Shown here: piece after piece, positions 26,112 through 33,495 of the stretch
Numbering within the stretch: the stretch's first letter is position 1
Layout: every line of letters begins with the position of its first letter
Assembly (NCBI GenBank): GCA_012519975.1
Contig: JAAYPE010000036.1
Span: 1-33,542, forward strand
From: Clostridiales bacterium
Lineage (GTDB): Bacteria > Bacillota > Clostridia > Oscillospirales > Acutalibacteraceae
Length of the DNA stretch: 33,542 nucleotides
Direction: 5' to 3'
Made by a program: the position numbers and the translations under genes
The notes under the pieces: model-generated
Seen by the model: the letters and a program-made list of their open reading frames with translations, nothing else
Told to the model about the DNA's origin: nothing
Database searches by the model: none

Positions 26112-27696
26112 GATTAAATTACCACTCGATTATAGAGAACAAGACTTAAAAAAGGCTACTGCAAGGGTGCTAAAAATAAAGCCTGAGAGTATTAAAACAC
26201 TTAGTGTTGCTAGAAAGTCTATAGATTCGAGAAAAAAAAGCGATATAAAATTCATCTTTGCGGTTGATGTTGAAATTGATGGCAATGAGGACAACATTTT
26301 AAAAAAGTGTGGTTCAAACAGGGTTAGCAGTTCTCAAATTTATGACTATGTTTTGCCACCTATTGCTAGAAAATCAAAGTATCGTCCAGTAGTTGTAGGT
26401 TTTGGTCCTGCTGGAATGTTTTGTGCTTTAACTCTTGCAAAAGCGGGGCTAAAACCACTTGTTATAGAGCGGGGTTGCGATGTTGATAAGCGTAAAAAAG
26501 ATGTTGAGAATTTTTGGGATAATCGTGTCCTTAATGAAAATTCTAATGTCCAATTTGGCGAGGGTGGTGCTGGCACTTTTTCTGACGGAAAACTTACAAC
26601 AGGAATAAAAAATAAAAGATGCCGAGAAGTTTTTTTGCAGTTTGAAAAGCACGGTGCGCCGTCAGAAATTCTATATTCTGCAAAGCCACACATTGGAACG
26701 GATAAGCTTACAGATGTTGTAAAAAATATTAGAAACACAATTATCGCCCTTGGCGGAGATGTAGTTTTTGAAAGCAAGCTTACAAATATTATTATTGCAA
26801 ACGGTGTTGTTCACGGGATTACCTATGAGCATAATAACAAAGCAAGCGACCTCGAAACTGATTGTGTTGTTTTAGCTATTGGACACTCTGCAAGAGATAC
26901 TGTTAAAATGCTTTATGCTAAGGGAATTAAGATGATGCAAAAACCTTTTTCCGTCGGGGCTAGAATCGAGCACCCACGAGAGATAATTGACAAGGCGCAA
27001 TATGGAGGTTTTGCCGGACATACCGCACTTGGAGCCGCCGACTATAAACTGTCTTGTCACCCTCTTCACGGTCGTGGTGCATACACTTTTTGTATGTGTC
27101 CAGGTGGCACTGTTGTTGCTGCCGCCTCTGAAAAAGGTGGTGTCGTCGTTAATGGAATGAGTGAATACGCAAGGAATTGTGAAAACTCAAACTCGGCTTT
27201 GCTCGTAGGCATTGAACCTGAGAATTTTCCAAGCGACCATCCCCTATCTGGGATAGACTATCAATTACAAATGGAACAAACGGCATTCAAAATAGGCGGA
27301 GGAGATTACCACGCTCCTGCCCAACTTGTTGGTGATTTTTTAAATTGCAAAGCTACAAAATCGTTTAAAAGCGTAAATCCTAGCTGTCCTACAGGAGTGG
27401 TGCCAAGCGACATAAGGCTCGTTTTGCCACAAAAAGTAACAGATACTATGGCAAGTGCAATTATTGAAATGGATAAAAAGCTAAAAGGTTTTTCTATGTA
27501 CGACGCTGTTTTAACCGCCCCCGAAACTAGAAGTTCCTCACCTGTTCGCATTATTCGTGACGATTTTTTAGAATGCAACATTGGCAATGTTTATCCCTGT
27601 GGCGAGGGTGCTGGATACGCTGGTGGAATTGTTTCCGCCGCCGTTGATGGAATTCGATGCGCTGAAGCAATAATCGTTGATGAGCATAATTATTAG
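26095..27696 (+). CDS. FAD-dependent dehydrogenase (COG2509 family)
   Basis: Uncharacterised flavoprotein of 533 aa. An N-terminal region of about 90 residues with the pattern ARVLKIKPESIKTLSVARKS precedes a Rossmann FAD motif VVVGFGPAGMFCALTLAKAG, then the family hallmark QFGEGGAGTFSDGKLTTG near residue 155, and the C-terminal GEGAGYAGGIVSAAVDG. This is the predicted FAD-dependent dehydrogenase family widespread in Clostridia; its substrate is unknown. It overlaps the upstream flavoprotein by 17 bases, with its GAGGAG site inside that gene, so the two are co-expressed and perhaps work in one pathway. Confidence 0.9.
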   Translation: MLRINEIKLPLDYREQDLKKATARVLKIKPESIKTLSVARKSIDSRKKSDIKFIFAVDVEIDGNEDNILKKCGSNRVSSSQIYDYVLPPIARKSKYRPVVVGFGPAGMFCALTLAKAGLKPLVIERGCDVDKRKKDVENFWDNRVLNENSNVQFGEGGAGTFSDGKLTTGIKNKRCREVFLQFEKHGAPSEILYSAKPHIGTDKLTDVVKNIRNTIIALGGDVVFESKLTNIIIANGVVHGITYEHNNKASDLETDCVVLAIGHSARDTVKMLYAKGIKMMQKPFSVGARIEHPREIIDKAQYGGFAGHTALGAADYKLSCHPLHGRGAYTFCMCPGGTVVAAASEKGGVVVNGMSEYARNCENSNSALLVGIEPENFPSDHPLSGIDYQLQMEQTAFKIGGGDYHAPAQLVGDFLNCKATKSFKSVNPSCPTGVVPSDIRLVLPQKVTDTMASAIIEMDKKLKGFSMYDAVLTAPETRSSSPVRIIRDDFLECNIGNVYPCGEGAGYAGGIVSAAVDGIRCAEAIIVDEHNY

Positions 27697-27774
27697 TGCA
27701 ATTCAATTTGCAAAAACATATTAGTATAAAATCATTTTTTTAGTAAAGTATAATTACACGGGGTGTGATTTGCT

Positions 27775-28320
27775 TTGTTCAAAATTATAATCTATGGAGA
27801 TTTTAATGAAAACTTAATTGGTCTAAAACTTTGCCGTACACTATCTAAATATGGTGGAGTTTTGCATTTATATGGTGGAGATATAAACGAGATTTCTGTT
27901 GGTTCTCCTTATTTTTTAGTTTATGAAACTGAGCATTTAAATAGCCTGCAGGTTGAAAACGCCGTAGTAATCTTTAACAACAGTAACAACCTAGATTGCC
28001 CTAAAATCGCACCGTCTTGTAATATTTCATATATTGTGAACGCTCAAGATTCTAACGCACTATCAAAACTGCTATCACTTTCAATGCCAGCTATTGTATG
28101 TGGAATGTCTGCAAAAGATAGTATTACAATTTCAAGCATCAGAGAAACGCAAGCGGTCATAAGTGTGCAACGGGAAATAACACTGCTAAGCGGAAAAAAC
28201 CTAGAGCCTTGTGAATTTAAAGTAACAAACATTGACAAAGTAGACGAGGATGATTTGCTAATAGTTTGTGCGATTTTAATTTTATTCGAGAAATTTGATA
28301 ACGGACTTATCACTATATAG
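27775..28320 (+). CDS. Hypothetical protein of 181 aa, family not recognised
   Basis: Soluble protein with no signal peptide, transmembrane helix or motif that I can name. The N-terminus KIIIYGDFNENLIGLKLCRTLSK looks like a beta-strand followed by a helix, and the segment CGMSAKDSITISSI (109-122) followed by AVISVQREITLLSGK is strand-rich. It has six cysteines scattered through the chain. The start is TTG at 27775, nine bases after GGGGTG. A TATAAT at 27749 is the only promoter hint; no matching -35 box is seen. It lies 78 bases after the COG2509 gene and before a strong bidirectional terminator. Confidence 0.75.
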   Translation: MFKIIIYGDFNENLIGLKLCRTLSKYGGVLHLYGGDINEISVGSPYFLVYETEHLNSLQVENAVVIFNNSNNLDCPKIAPSCNISYIVNAQDSNALSKLLSLSMPAIVCGMSAKDSITISSIRETQAVISVQREITLLSGKNLEPCEFKVTNIDKVDEDDLLIVCAILILFEKFDNGLITI

Positions 28321-28324
28321 CGAT

Positions 28325-28362
28325 ATAAAAAAAGAACCACAGTAAAGTGGTTCTTAATTTTT
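28325..28362. terminator. Bidirectional terminator between convergent units
   Basis: Perfect 9-base arms AAGAACCAC (28332-28340) and GTGGTTCTT (28347-28355) with a 6-base loop. The minus strand runs into seven U residues and the plus strand into AATTTTTTG. It ends the osmoprotectant operon and the 181-aa gene. Confidence 0.9.
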
Positions 28363-28364
28363 TG

Positions 28365-29930
28365 CTATTTTATAAATCCTTGCTTTTTCAAAAACTCTTT
28401 AGATACTTTTGATGGCGATTGATGCAATTCATCAACCTTATAGTTTAGCTCCATCATAACCTCTTCGGTTAGCGCATCTCCTAGTTTTTCAAGTACAGGA
28501 ACAATTTCAGGATATTCTTCTAATCTGTCTGTGCGAATAATTGGAAACGGATTATATGGTGGGAAGAAATGCTTATCATCCTCAAGGATTTTTAGCTTAA
28601 ATTTCATAAGCAACCCATCAGTAGTAAATGCGTCAATAACATCTACTTCCTTATTAACCAGTGCTGTATACCTCGGCGCACTGTCAATCGCTATTGATGA
28701 CCCCATTTTAAATCCATATACCTTTTCCATTCCTGGAAGTCCGTCATCACGATTTAAAAATTCATAAGTTGTACCCGACTTCATTTTGGATGCAACTTTT
28801 GCAAAGTCACTTACTGTTTCGAGTTTATATTTTTTTGCAGTTTCGTGCGTTACTGCAGGCGCATAAGTGTTATTAAAGTTCATTCTCTTTAAAGTTTCTA
28901 TATTATACTTTGACATAAACTCTTCTTGACAGACATTATTCACTTCTTCTAAGTCACCAATAGGTGGGTGCTTTAGTATGCTTGTATAGGCTGTTCCGCT
29001 ATACTCAACATACATATCTATATCACCTTTTTGAAGTGCTGTGAATATTACCTGTGTTCCACCTAGGTCAAATTTTCTATTAACCTTGATGTCTGTATTT
29101 CCTTCAATCATATCCGAAACTAAATTACCTAAAAGCTCTTGCTCTGTAAAATCTTTAGCACCAACGGTTAGCACTTTTTCCTCTTTTACTTTACCTTTGA
29201 AAGAGGTAAAAATAAATGCCATTGCAATTAAAACTGTTGCTACTAGTATTATTATTTTTTGAATACTTCTTTTTTTCTTTTTCTCTGTATTGTCTCCTTT
29301 TTGAAGGCTAATAGGAGTTACAAGCTTTTCGACCGCTCCTAGAACAAAGTCAACTAACAAAGCAAGTATACAAGCAGGTATTGCACCCGCTAAAATTTGG
29401 TTGTTATTAACTGTGCGAATACCTGAAAAGACGAGGTATCCAAGTCCGCCGGCACCAATATAAGCGGCAACCGTCATAAGTCCAACAGCAGTTACTGATG
29501 CAATTCTAACACCTGCCATAATCACAGGCAAAGCCAGAGGAATTTTTACTTTAAAAAGTATCTGCATTGGAGTGAGCCCAATTCCCTTTGCGGCTTCTAT
29601 TGTTTGTGGGTTTATACTCTCTATTCCTGTATAAGTGTTTTTAATAATTGGCAATAGAGAATACAGCACAACAGCAACAATAGACGGCACTTTTCCAATT
29701 CCTAAAAACGGAATCATAAAGCCTAGCAGTGCCATACTAGGAATCGCCTGAATTATGTTTGCAGCTGCAAGGATTGGTTTGTTTGCATTTTTAGAATATG
29801 CAATCAAAATACCCAAAGGCACGCCTATTAAAATAGCAAGTCCCACCGAAATTGCAGTCAATTTTAAATGCTCGATTAAAAGGGTTAAAACTTGCATATA
29901 ATTCTTTGAAATATATTCAAAAAAAGTCAT
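28365..29930 (-). CDS. Osmoprotectant ABC transporter, fused permease and substrate-binding protein
   Basis: The 521-residue protein joins two parts. Residues 1-210 are an OpuC/ProW-type permease with about six helices and the EAA loop near 112-135 (EAAKGIGLTPMQILFKVKIP). After a charged linker (210-222) and an anchor helix (224-243) comes an extracellular binding domain from about 253, of the OpuCC/OsmX type (VGAKDFTEQELLGN, then GDIDMYVEYSGTAYTSIL). Such fusions import glycine betaine, choline or carnitine; a similar fusion, EgtU, imports ergothioneine, so the ligand is open. The ATG overlaps the ATPase stop as ATGA. A strong terminator follows 10 bases after the stop. Confidence 0.9.
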   Translation of the reverse strand: MTFFEYISKNYMQVLTLLIEHLKLTAISVGLAILIGVPLGILIAYSKNANKPILAAANIIQAIPSMALLGFMIPFLGIGKVPSIVAVVLYSLLPIIKNTYTGIESINPQTIEAAKGIGLTPMQILFKVKIPLALPVIMAGVRIASVTAVGLMTVAAYIGAGGLGYLVFSGIRTVNNNQILAGAIPACILALLVDFVLGAVEKLVTPISLQKGDNTEKKKKRSIQKIIILVATVLIAMAFIFTSFKGKVKEEKVLTVGAKDFTEQELLGNLVSDMIEGNTDIKVNRKFDLGGTQVIFTALQKGDIDMYVEYSGTAYTSILKHPPIGDLEEVNNVCQEEFMSKYNIETLKRMNFNNTYAPAVTHETAKKYKLETVSDFAKVASKMKSGTTYEFLNRDDGLPGMEKVYGFKMGSSIAIDSAPRYTALVNKEVDVIDAFTTDGLLMKFKLKILEDDKHFFPPYNPFPIIRTDRLEEYPEIVPVLEKLGDALTEEVMMELNYKVDELHQSPSKVSKEFLKKQGFIK

Positions 29931-31057
29931 ATCGTTTCATCCTCCTCATAATCGAAAAACTGCTGACTTAGTGTCGTTACAAGGCTACTGCGTGTTATAA
30001 GTCCTTTTAGTTGATTTTTTTCATTCACAACAGGCACAGTAGATTTTGATTGCTCGTTCACGATTTTTAGTGCATCTAACAGTGTATCATTTGGGGATAA
30101 AGTTATATAATCTTTTTCTAAAAACAACTTGATAGGTTGCGATTTATCCTCAATGTTTCTTATTTTTTTTGCCTTTACAATTCCAAGTAGCTTTTTGTTG
30201 CTAACAATTAGCAGACTGTCTACTTTGCGGTGCCTCATTCTGTCCATACATTGTAAAACAGTTTGCTCCTTTGAGGCTGTTATAGGAGTTTCACTCATTA
30301 TGTCTGACACCTTGATAAACTCAGGAGATGACCATATCCTCTTTTTGCCAACAAAGCTTGACACATAATCATCCTTTGGATTTTTCAAGATGTTTTCTGG
30401 CGTATCGTATTGTAAGATTTTGCCATCCTTCATTATGCAAATCATATCTGCAATTTTAATTGCTTCATCCATATCGTGAGTTACAAAAACAATAGTCCTT
30501 TTAAGTTTTGAATGCAATTCTACAAGTTCATCTTGCAAATCAGACCTTGTAATTGGGTCAAGTGCTGAAAATGGCTCGTCCATAAGTATAACCTCTGGGT
30601 CGTTTGCAAAAGCACGAGCAACGCCAATTCTTTGTTGCTGTCCTCCGCTAAGCTCTGTTGGGTACCGATTTAAAAACTCTGCACCATCAAGCCCTACCAT
30701 TTCCATAAGGTTTATTGTGTTTTTTGCAATATCCTGCTCATCATGCTTTAAAACTTTTGGAATAATTTCGATGTTCTCCTGTACTGTCATATGAGGAAAC
30801 AGCCCCGTTTGCTGGATTACATAGCCTATTTTTCTTCTAAGTTTTATCTCATCAATATTTTTTATGTTCTCCTCTTTAATATAGATGTTTCCACTCGTTG
30901 GCTTAATTAAGCAATTTATCATTTTTAAAAGAGTTGTTTTACCACAACCACTCTCACCGATAATTGCTACCAGCTTTTCCTCCTCGATAGTAAAGCTTAC
31001 ATCTTTGATTACTTCTTTGTTTTTAAATGATTTTGATATGTTTTCAAATCGAATCAT
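29927..31057 (-). CDS. Osmoprotectant ABC transporter ATPase with two CBS domains
   Basis: The 376-residue ATPase energises the fused permease. It has Walker A GESGCGKTT (34-42), LSGGQQQR signature, Walker B VILMDEPFSALDP, and two C-terminal CBS domains (about 255-376), as in OpuA/OpuC/BusAA, where this region reports ionic strength or binds a nucleotide such as c-di-AMP. The reading frame is open further upstream, but the ATG at 31057 has a GGGGG-rich site at eight bases and begins the family core (IRFENISKSF). Its promoter lies at 31089-31117. Confidence 0.92.
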   Translation of the reverse strand: MIRFENISKSFKNKEVIKDVSFTIEEEKLVAIIGESGCGKTTLLKMINCLIKPTSGNIYIKEENIKNIDEIKLRRKIGYVIQQTGLFPHMTVQENIEIIPKVLKHDEQDIAKNTINLMEMVGLDGAEFLNRYPTELSGGQQQRIGVARAFANDPEVILMDEPFSALDPITRSDLQDELVELHSKLKRTIVFVTHDMDEAIKIADMICIMKDGKILQYDTPENILKNPKDDYVSSFVGKKRIWSSPEFIKVSDIMSETPITASKEQTVLQCMDRMRHRKVDSLLIVSNKKLLGIVKAKKIRNIEDKSQPIKLFLEKDYITLSPNDTLLDALKIVNEQSKSTVPVVNEKNQLKGLITRSSLVTTLSQQFFDYEEDETI

Positions 31058-31076
31058 AATTTTCCCCCTTTTAAAA

Positions 31077-31110
31077 AGTAACAACCCTATTCTACATTCA
31101 AGTTGTTGCT
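31077..31110 (-). promoter_or_regulatory. Candidate operator: inverted repeat around the -10 box of the osmoprotectant operon
   Basis: Arms AGTAACAAC (31077-31085) and GTTGTTGCT (31102-31110) match in eight of nine positions as an inverted repeat with a 16-base spacer that contains the -10 box. A direct repeat TCAAGTT (31098 and 31114, period 16) also lies in the promoter. The gene immediately upstream encodes a GntR-RCK_C regulator, so this is a plausible binding site. Confidence 0.45.
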
Positions 31111-31117
31111 TTGTCAA
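31089..31117 (-). promoter_or_regulatory. Promoter of the osmoprotectant transporter operon
   Basis: Minus-strand TTGACA (31112-31117), 17-base spacer, TAGAAT (31089-31094). It is a near-consensus SigA promoter, so it probably needs a repressor. Confidence 0.85.
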
Positions 31118-31171
31118 GTTTTCAGCATCTTCATATTGCAAATGCCATTTTTTTATATTTAAATTTTTGCA

Positions 31172-31804
31172 TTATTGATGAAGAAAATCCTTTACCCTTT
31201 GGGGTGAATCATCTTGCGTTACAAAATATAAAACATCGCCATCTAAAAGTTGTAAATATGGCCCAGGAGAAACAAGTAATGCTCCATCTCTTTTAATCGC
31301 TATGACTGTTGCACCCGTGTGTTGCCAAAACTGAATTTCTGCAATATTTTTGTTAATATATTTTGTCTTTGGAGTAATATTTATTTGAAAAGGTGTAAAT
31401 GGATTGAGTGACCTAAAATGCTCACTTGCTGCAATTAGTTCAGACAGACTGTTGTCTAAATTCTCCATTTCGCTTTTTTGTCTTTTAATGCTCATTAATA
31501 TATCTTCTTTTATTGTATCTATAGTTTGCCTTTTTTCATATTGTTTAATATAATTCATTGCGTTTTCTCGTGATTTTATTGTAACACCACTGCCCTTTTC
31601 TGATGATACAATCCCCAAATCTGATAGCACGCAAATAGCACGCCTAGCCGTTTCCGCAGAAACACCGTACTGACTTGCAAGGGAAGAACGGGCATAAATT
31701 TTGTCACCCACTTTATACTCACCGCTGGCAATTCTTGTGGCAACTTCGATTGCAATTTGCTGATAGCGTGGTATAGAATTTCTCCCTTTTATTTTTTCTG
31801 TCAT
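31172..31804 (-). CDS. GntR-family regulator with RCK_C domain (BusR-like)
   Basis: The 210-residue protein has a GntR winged helix (about 8-78; RYQQIAIEVATRIASGEYKVGDKI then SAETARRAICVLSDLGI), a coiled-coil linker (about 85-130) and an RCK_C domain (about 138-210; WQHTGATVIAIKRDG, VSPGPYLQLLDGDVLYF). This is the architecture of BusR, the c-di-AMP-binding repressor of glycine betaine importers in streptococci and lactococci. The adjacent downstream ABC transporter makes the same role likely here. The start ATG at 31804 has an AAGGAG site at ten bases; an earlier ATG is closer to the palindrome and lacks a site. c-di-AMP binding is inferred from architecture. Confidence 0.88.
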   Translation of the reverse strand: MTEKIKGRNSIPRYQQIAIEVATRIASGEYKVGDKIYARSSLASQYGVSAETARRAICVLSDLGIVSSEKGSGVTIKSRENAMNYIKQYEKRQTIDTIKEDILMSIKRQKSEMENLDNSLSELIAASEHFRSLNPFTPFQINITPKTKYINKNIAEIQFWQHTGATVIAIKRDGALLVSPGPYLQLLDGDVLYFVTQDDSPQRVKDFLHQ

Positions 31805-31823
31805 TGCTTTATTTCTCCTTAAC

Positions 31824-31842
31824 AACATTCATGTCAAATGTT
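31824..31842 (-). promoter_or_regulatory. Inverted repeat just upstream of the BusR-like gene
   Basis: Perfect 6-base arms AACATT and AATGTT with a 7-base spacer, directly before the AAGGAG site of the BusR-like gene. It may be an autoregulatory or translational control site; the match is short, so chance is possible. Confidence 0.3.
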
Positions 31843-31855
31843 TATATATTTAATT

Positions 31856-32374
31856 TTACATATTTTTGATTACAAAAATTTTATCTTTATAATCAGGTAT
31901 ATACTGTGATATCAGTTCATAAAAATCGTTGCTGTGATTTTTATGCTCTATGTGAGCTAATTCGTGCACCACTACATAATCTATAACATCCTGCGGAAAC
32001 TGCATTAACTTGTAAGAAAAGCACAAGCTGTTTTTATAGCTACAGCTTCCAAGACGTTTTTGTGCAGATGTTATTTTAACTCCTGTTGGAAAAAGTCCCA
32101 TAACTTTGCTGTAATACTCTACTCTTTTTGGGATAACCTCTTTTGCCGATTTTTTAAGATTTTCAACTTCTTGATTTGTAAGTGGTTTTAGATATTCTCT
32201 ATTCTTTTGAGTTTTAAGATTTTTTTCAATCCAATTTTCGTGCCTTATCACAAATTCATCTATCTTTGACTTTGGACAGTTTATAGGTGCCCTGACTATA
32301 ATATCTAAATTTTCTGCAACCTCAAGACAAAGAGTTTTTCTCTTTGAGCGTTTTAACTCATAATTATATTTCAT
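31856..32374 (-). CDS. YgjP-like metallopeptidase-domain protein (M48-related)
   Basis: The 172-residue protein has the zinc protease motif HELAHIEHKNHS at about 125-136 (HExxH with a downstream His), typical of the YgjP/DUF45 family, and the N-terminal KYNYELKRSKRKTLCLEV segment common to that family. No signal peptide is seen, so it is cytoplasmic; substrates are unknown. The ATG at 32374 overlaps the stop of the upstream ArsC-like gene as ATGA; an ATG at 32392 is also in frame but has no good site. It is followed by the BusR-like gene after 51 bases. Confidence 0.85.
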   Translation of the reverse strand: MKYNYELKRSKRKTLCLEVAENLDIIVRAPINCPKSKIDEFVIRHENWIEKNLKTQKNREYLKPLTNQEVENLKKSAKEVIPKRVEYYSKVMGLFPTGVKITSAQKRLGSCSYKNSLCFSYKLMQFPQDVIDYVVVHELAHIEHKNHSNDFYELISQYIPDYKDKIFVIKNM

Positions 32375-32727
32375 AAAAGTTTTTGTTCCCATTCACTTTC
32401 TTTAAATCCAACTAGAACAAAATCCTGCGTCACAACAATCGGTCTTTTTACAAGCATTCCATCACTTGCAAGTAGTTCTATTTGCTCACTTTCTTCCATT
32501 TGTGGTAACTTGTCCTTGAGCTTTAGCTCTCTGTATAAAATTCCGCTTGTATTAAAAAATCGTTTGAGCGGGAGTCCGCTTATTTTATGCCACTGTTCAA
32601 GTTCATTACTTGTTGGATTTTCGTCCTTAATATGCCTTTGATTATATTTAACATTATGTTCATCAAGCCATTTTTTTGCCCTTTGGCTAGTAGAACATTT
32701 TGGATATCCCACAAACAATATAGACAT
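32371..32727 (-). CDS. ArsC/Spx-family thioredoxin-fold protein
   Basis: The 118-residue protein has the ArsC fold start MSILFVGYPKCSTSQRAKKWLDEH. The active-site cysteine (about residue 11) is followed by S-T-S, so the second cysteine of Spx (CxxC) is absent; this resembles YffB-type or ArsC-like proteins. The later KRPIVVTQDFVLVGFKESEW carries the RP motif. Real arsenate reduction is not established for this subgroup, and Spx-like regulation is unlikely without the CxxC and RNA-polymerase contact. It is the first gene of the minus-strand unit at 32761-32789, with a GGAGTG site, and is coupled to the metallopeptidase gene. Confidence 0.83.
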   Translation of the reverse strand: MSILFVGYPKCSTSQRAKKWLDEHNVKYNQRHIKDENPTSNELEQWHKISGLPLKRFFNTSGILYRELKLKDKLPQMEESEQIELLASDGMLVKRPIVVTQDFVLVGFKESEWEQKLL

Positions 32728-32760
32728 TTTATCACTCCGACAATTAATTTATTTGTATGT

Positions 32761-32789
32761 ATTATACCATCTTTTTTAAGTTAAACCAA
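32761..32789 (-). promoter_or_regulatory. Promoter of the ArsC-like gene unit (extended -10)
   Basis: Minus-strand TTGGTT (32784-32789), 17-base spacer, perfect TATAAT (32761-32766) preceded by TGG, making an extended -10. Confidence 0.75.
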
Positions 32790-32856
32790 TATTATTTTTT
32801 AACAAAAATAAAGTTGACTACAATTTCTTGCAAAGATTTTTACTATATGTTAAAAT

Positions 32857-32884
32857 TTTACATTAATACTACGGCATTTATAAT
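32857..32884 (+). promoter_or_regulatory. Promoter of the TetR-family gene
   Basis: TTTACA (32857-32862), 16-base spacer, TATAAT (32879-32884). Predicted start near 32891, within the spacer of an inverted repeat. Confidence 0.75.
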
Positions 32885-32915
32885 ATAGAATAATTTATTT
32901 CATATAATTATAAAT
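32876..32915 (+). promoter_or_regulatory. Inverted repeat flanking the TetR start site, possible autorepression operator
   Basis: Perfect 9-base arms ATTTATAAT (32876-32884) and ATTATAAAT (32907-32915) separated by 22 bases. The left arm contains the -10 box and the right arm lies before the AGGAGG site. The arms are A+T only, so some chance contribution is expected. Confidence 0.35.
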
Positions 32916-32934
32916 ACAGTTAGGAGGTGCCCCA

Positions 32935-33495
32935 ATGGCACAATACACAAAAATAGCATTGGTACAGTCTTTTATAAAATTACTCAACGAGACACCTATG
33001 GATAAAATCACTGTAAAAGATATTGTTGAAGATTGTGGAGTTAATAGAAACACTTTTTATTATTATTTTAGCGACATATACGCAATACTAGAAGAGGTTT
33101 TTGTGTCCGAAACACAAGCCGCACTAGAAGACCAAAAAAACTACGATTCATGGCAGGAAAGCTTTTTGCAATCAATTAAATTTGCAGTAGAAAACAGAAA
33201 AGCTGTTTATCATGTTTATAACTCAATGAACAGGGAGCAACTTGATAATTATGTATACAATGTTACATTCCCGCTCTTGCAAAAGGTTATTGAAATAGAG
33301 AGTCAGGACATTCCCGCAAGCGATGAGGATAAAGACTTTATCGCGAATTTTTATACATTTGCAATTATGGGTATGCTGGGTGACTGGATTTCTAACGGGA
33401 TGAAAGAGCAACAGATTTTTGTTTCAAAAATTTCTTTTTTATTTGATGGTGCTATTAAAAACGCACTCGAAAAAAGCGTTCAAAAAAACTCTTAA
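32935..33495 (+). CDS. TetR/AcrR-family transcriptional regulator
   Basis: The 186-residue protein has an N-terminal TetR helix-turn-helix (about 8-60): MDKITVKDIVEDCGVNRNTFYYYF, a textbook TetR recognition helix. The remaining helical part (about 65-186) is an all-helical ligand-binding domain with GMLGDWISNGM near residue 148, as in the DhaS-like and TetR_C subgroups; ligand unknown. The ATG has a strong AGGAGGTG site. It is divergent from the ArsC-like unit, so it may regulate that unit or itself. Confidence 0.9.
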   Translation: MAQYTKIALVQSFIKLLNETPMDKITVKDIVEDCGVNRNTFYYYFSDIYAILEEVFVSETQAALEDQKNYDSWQESFLQSIKFAVENRKAVYHVYNSMNREQLDNYVYNVTFPLLQKVIEIESQDIPASDEDKDFIANFYTFAIMGMLGDWISNGMKEQQIFVSKISFLFDGAIKNALEKSVQKNS

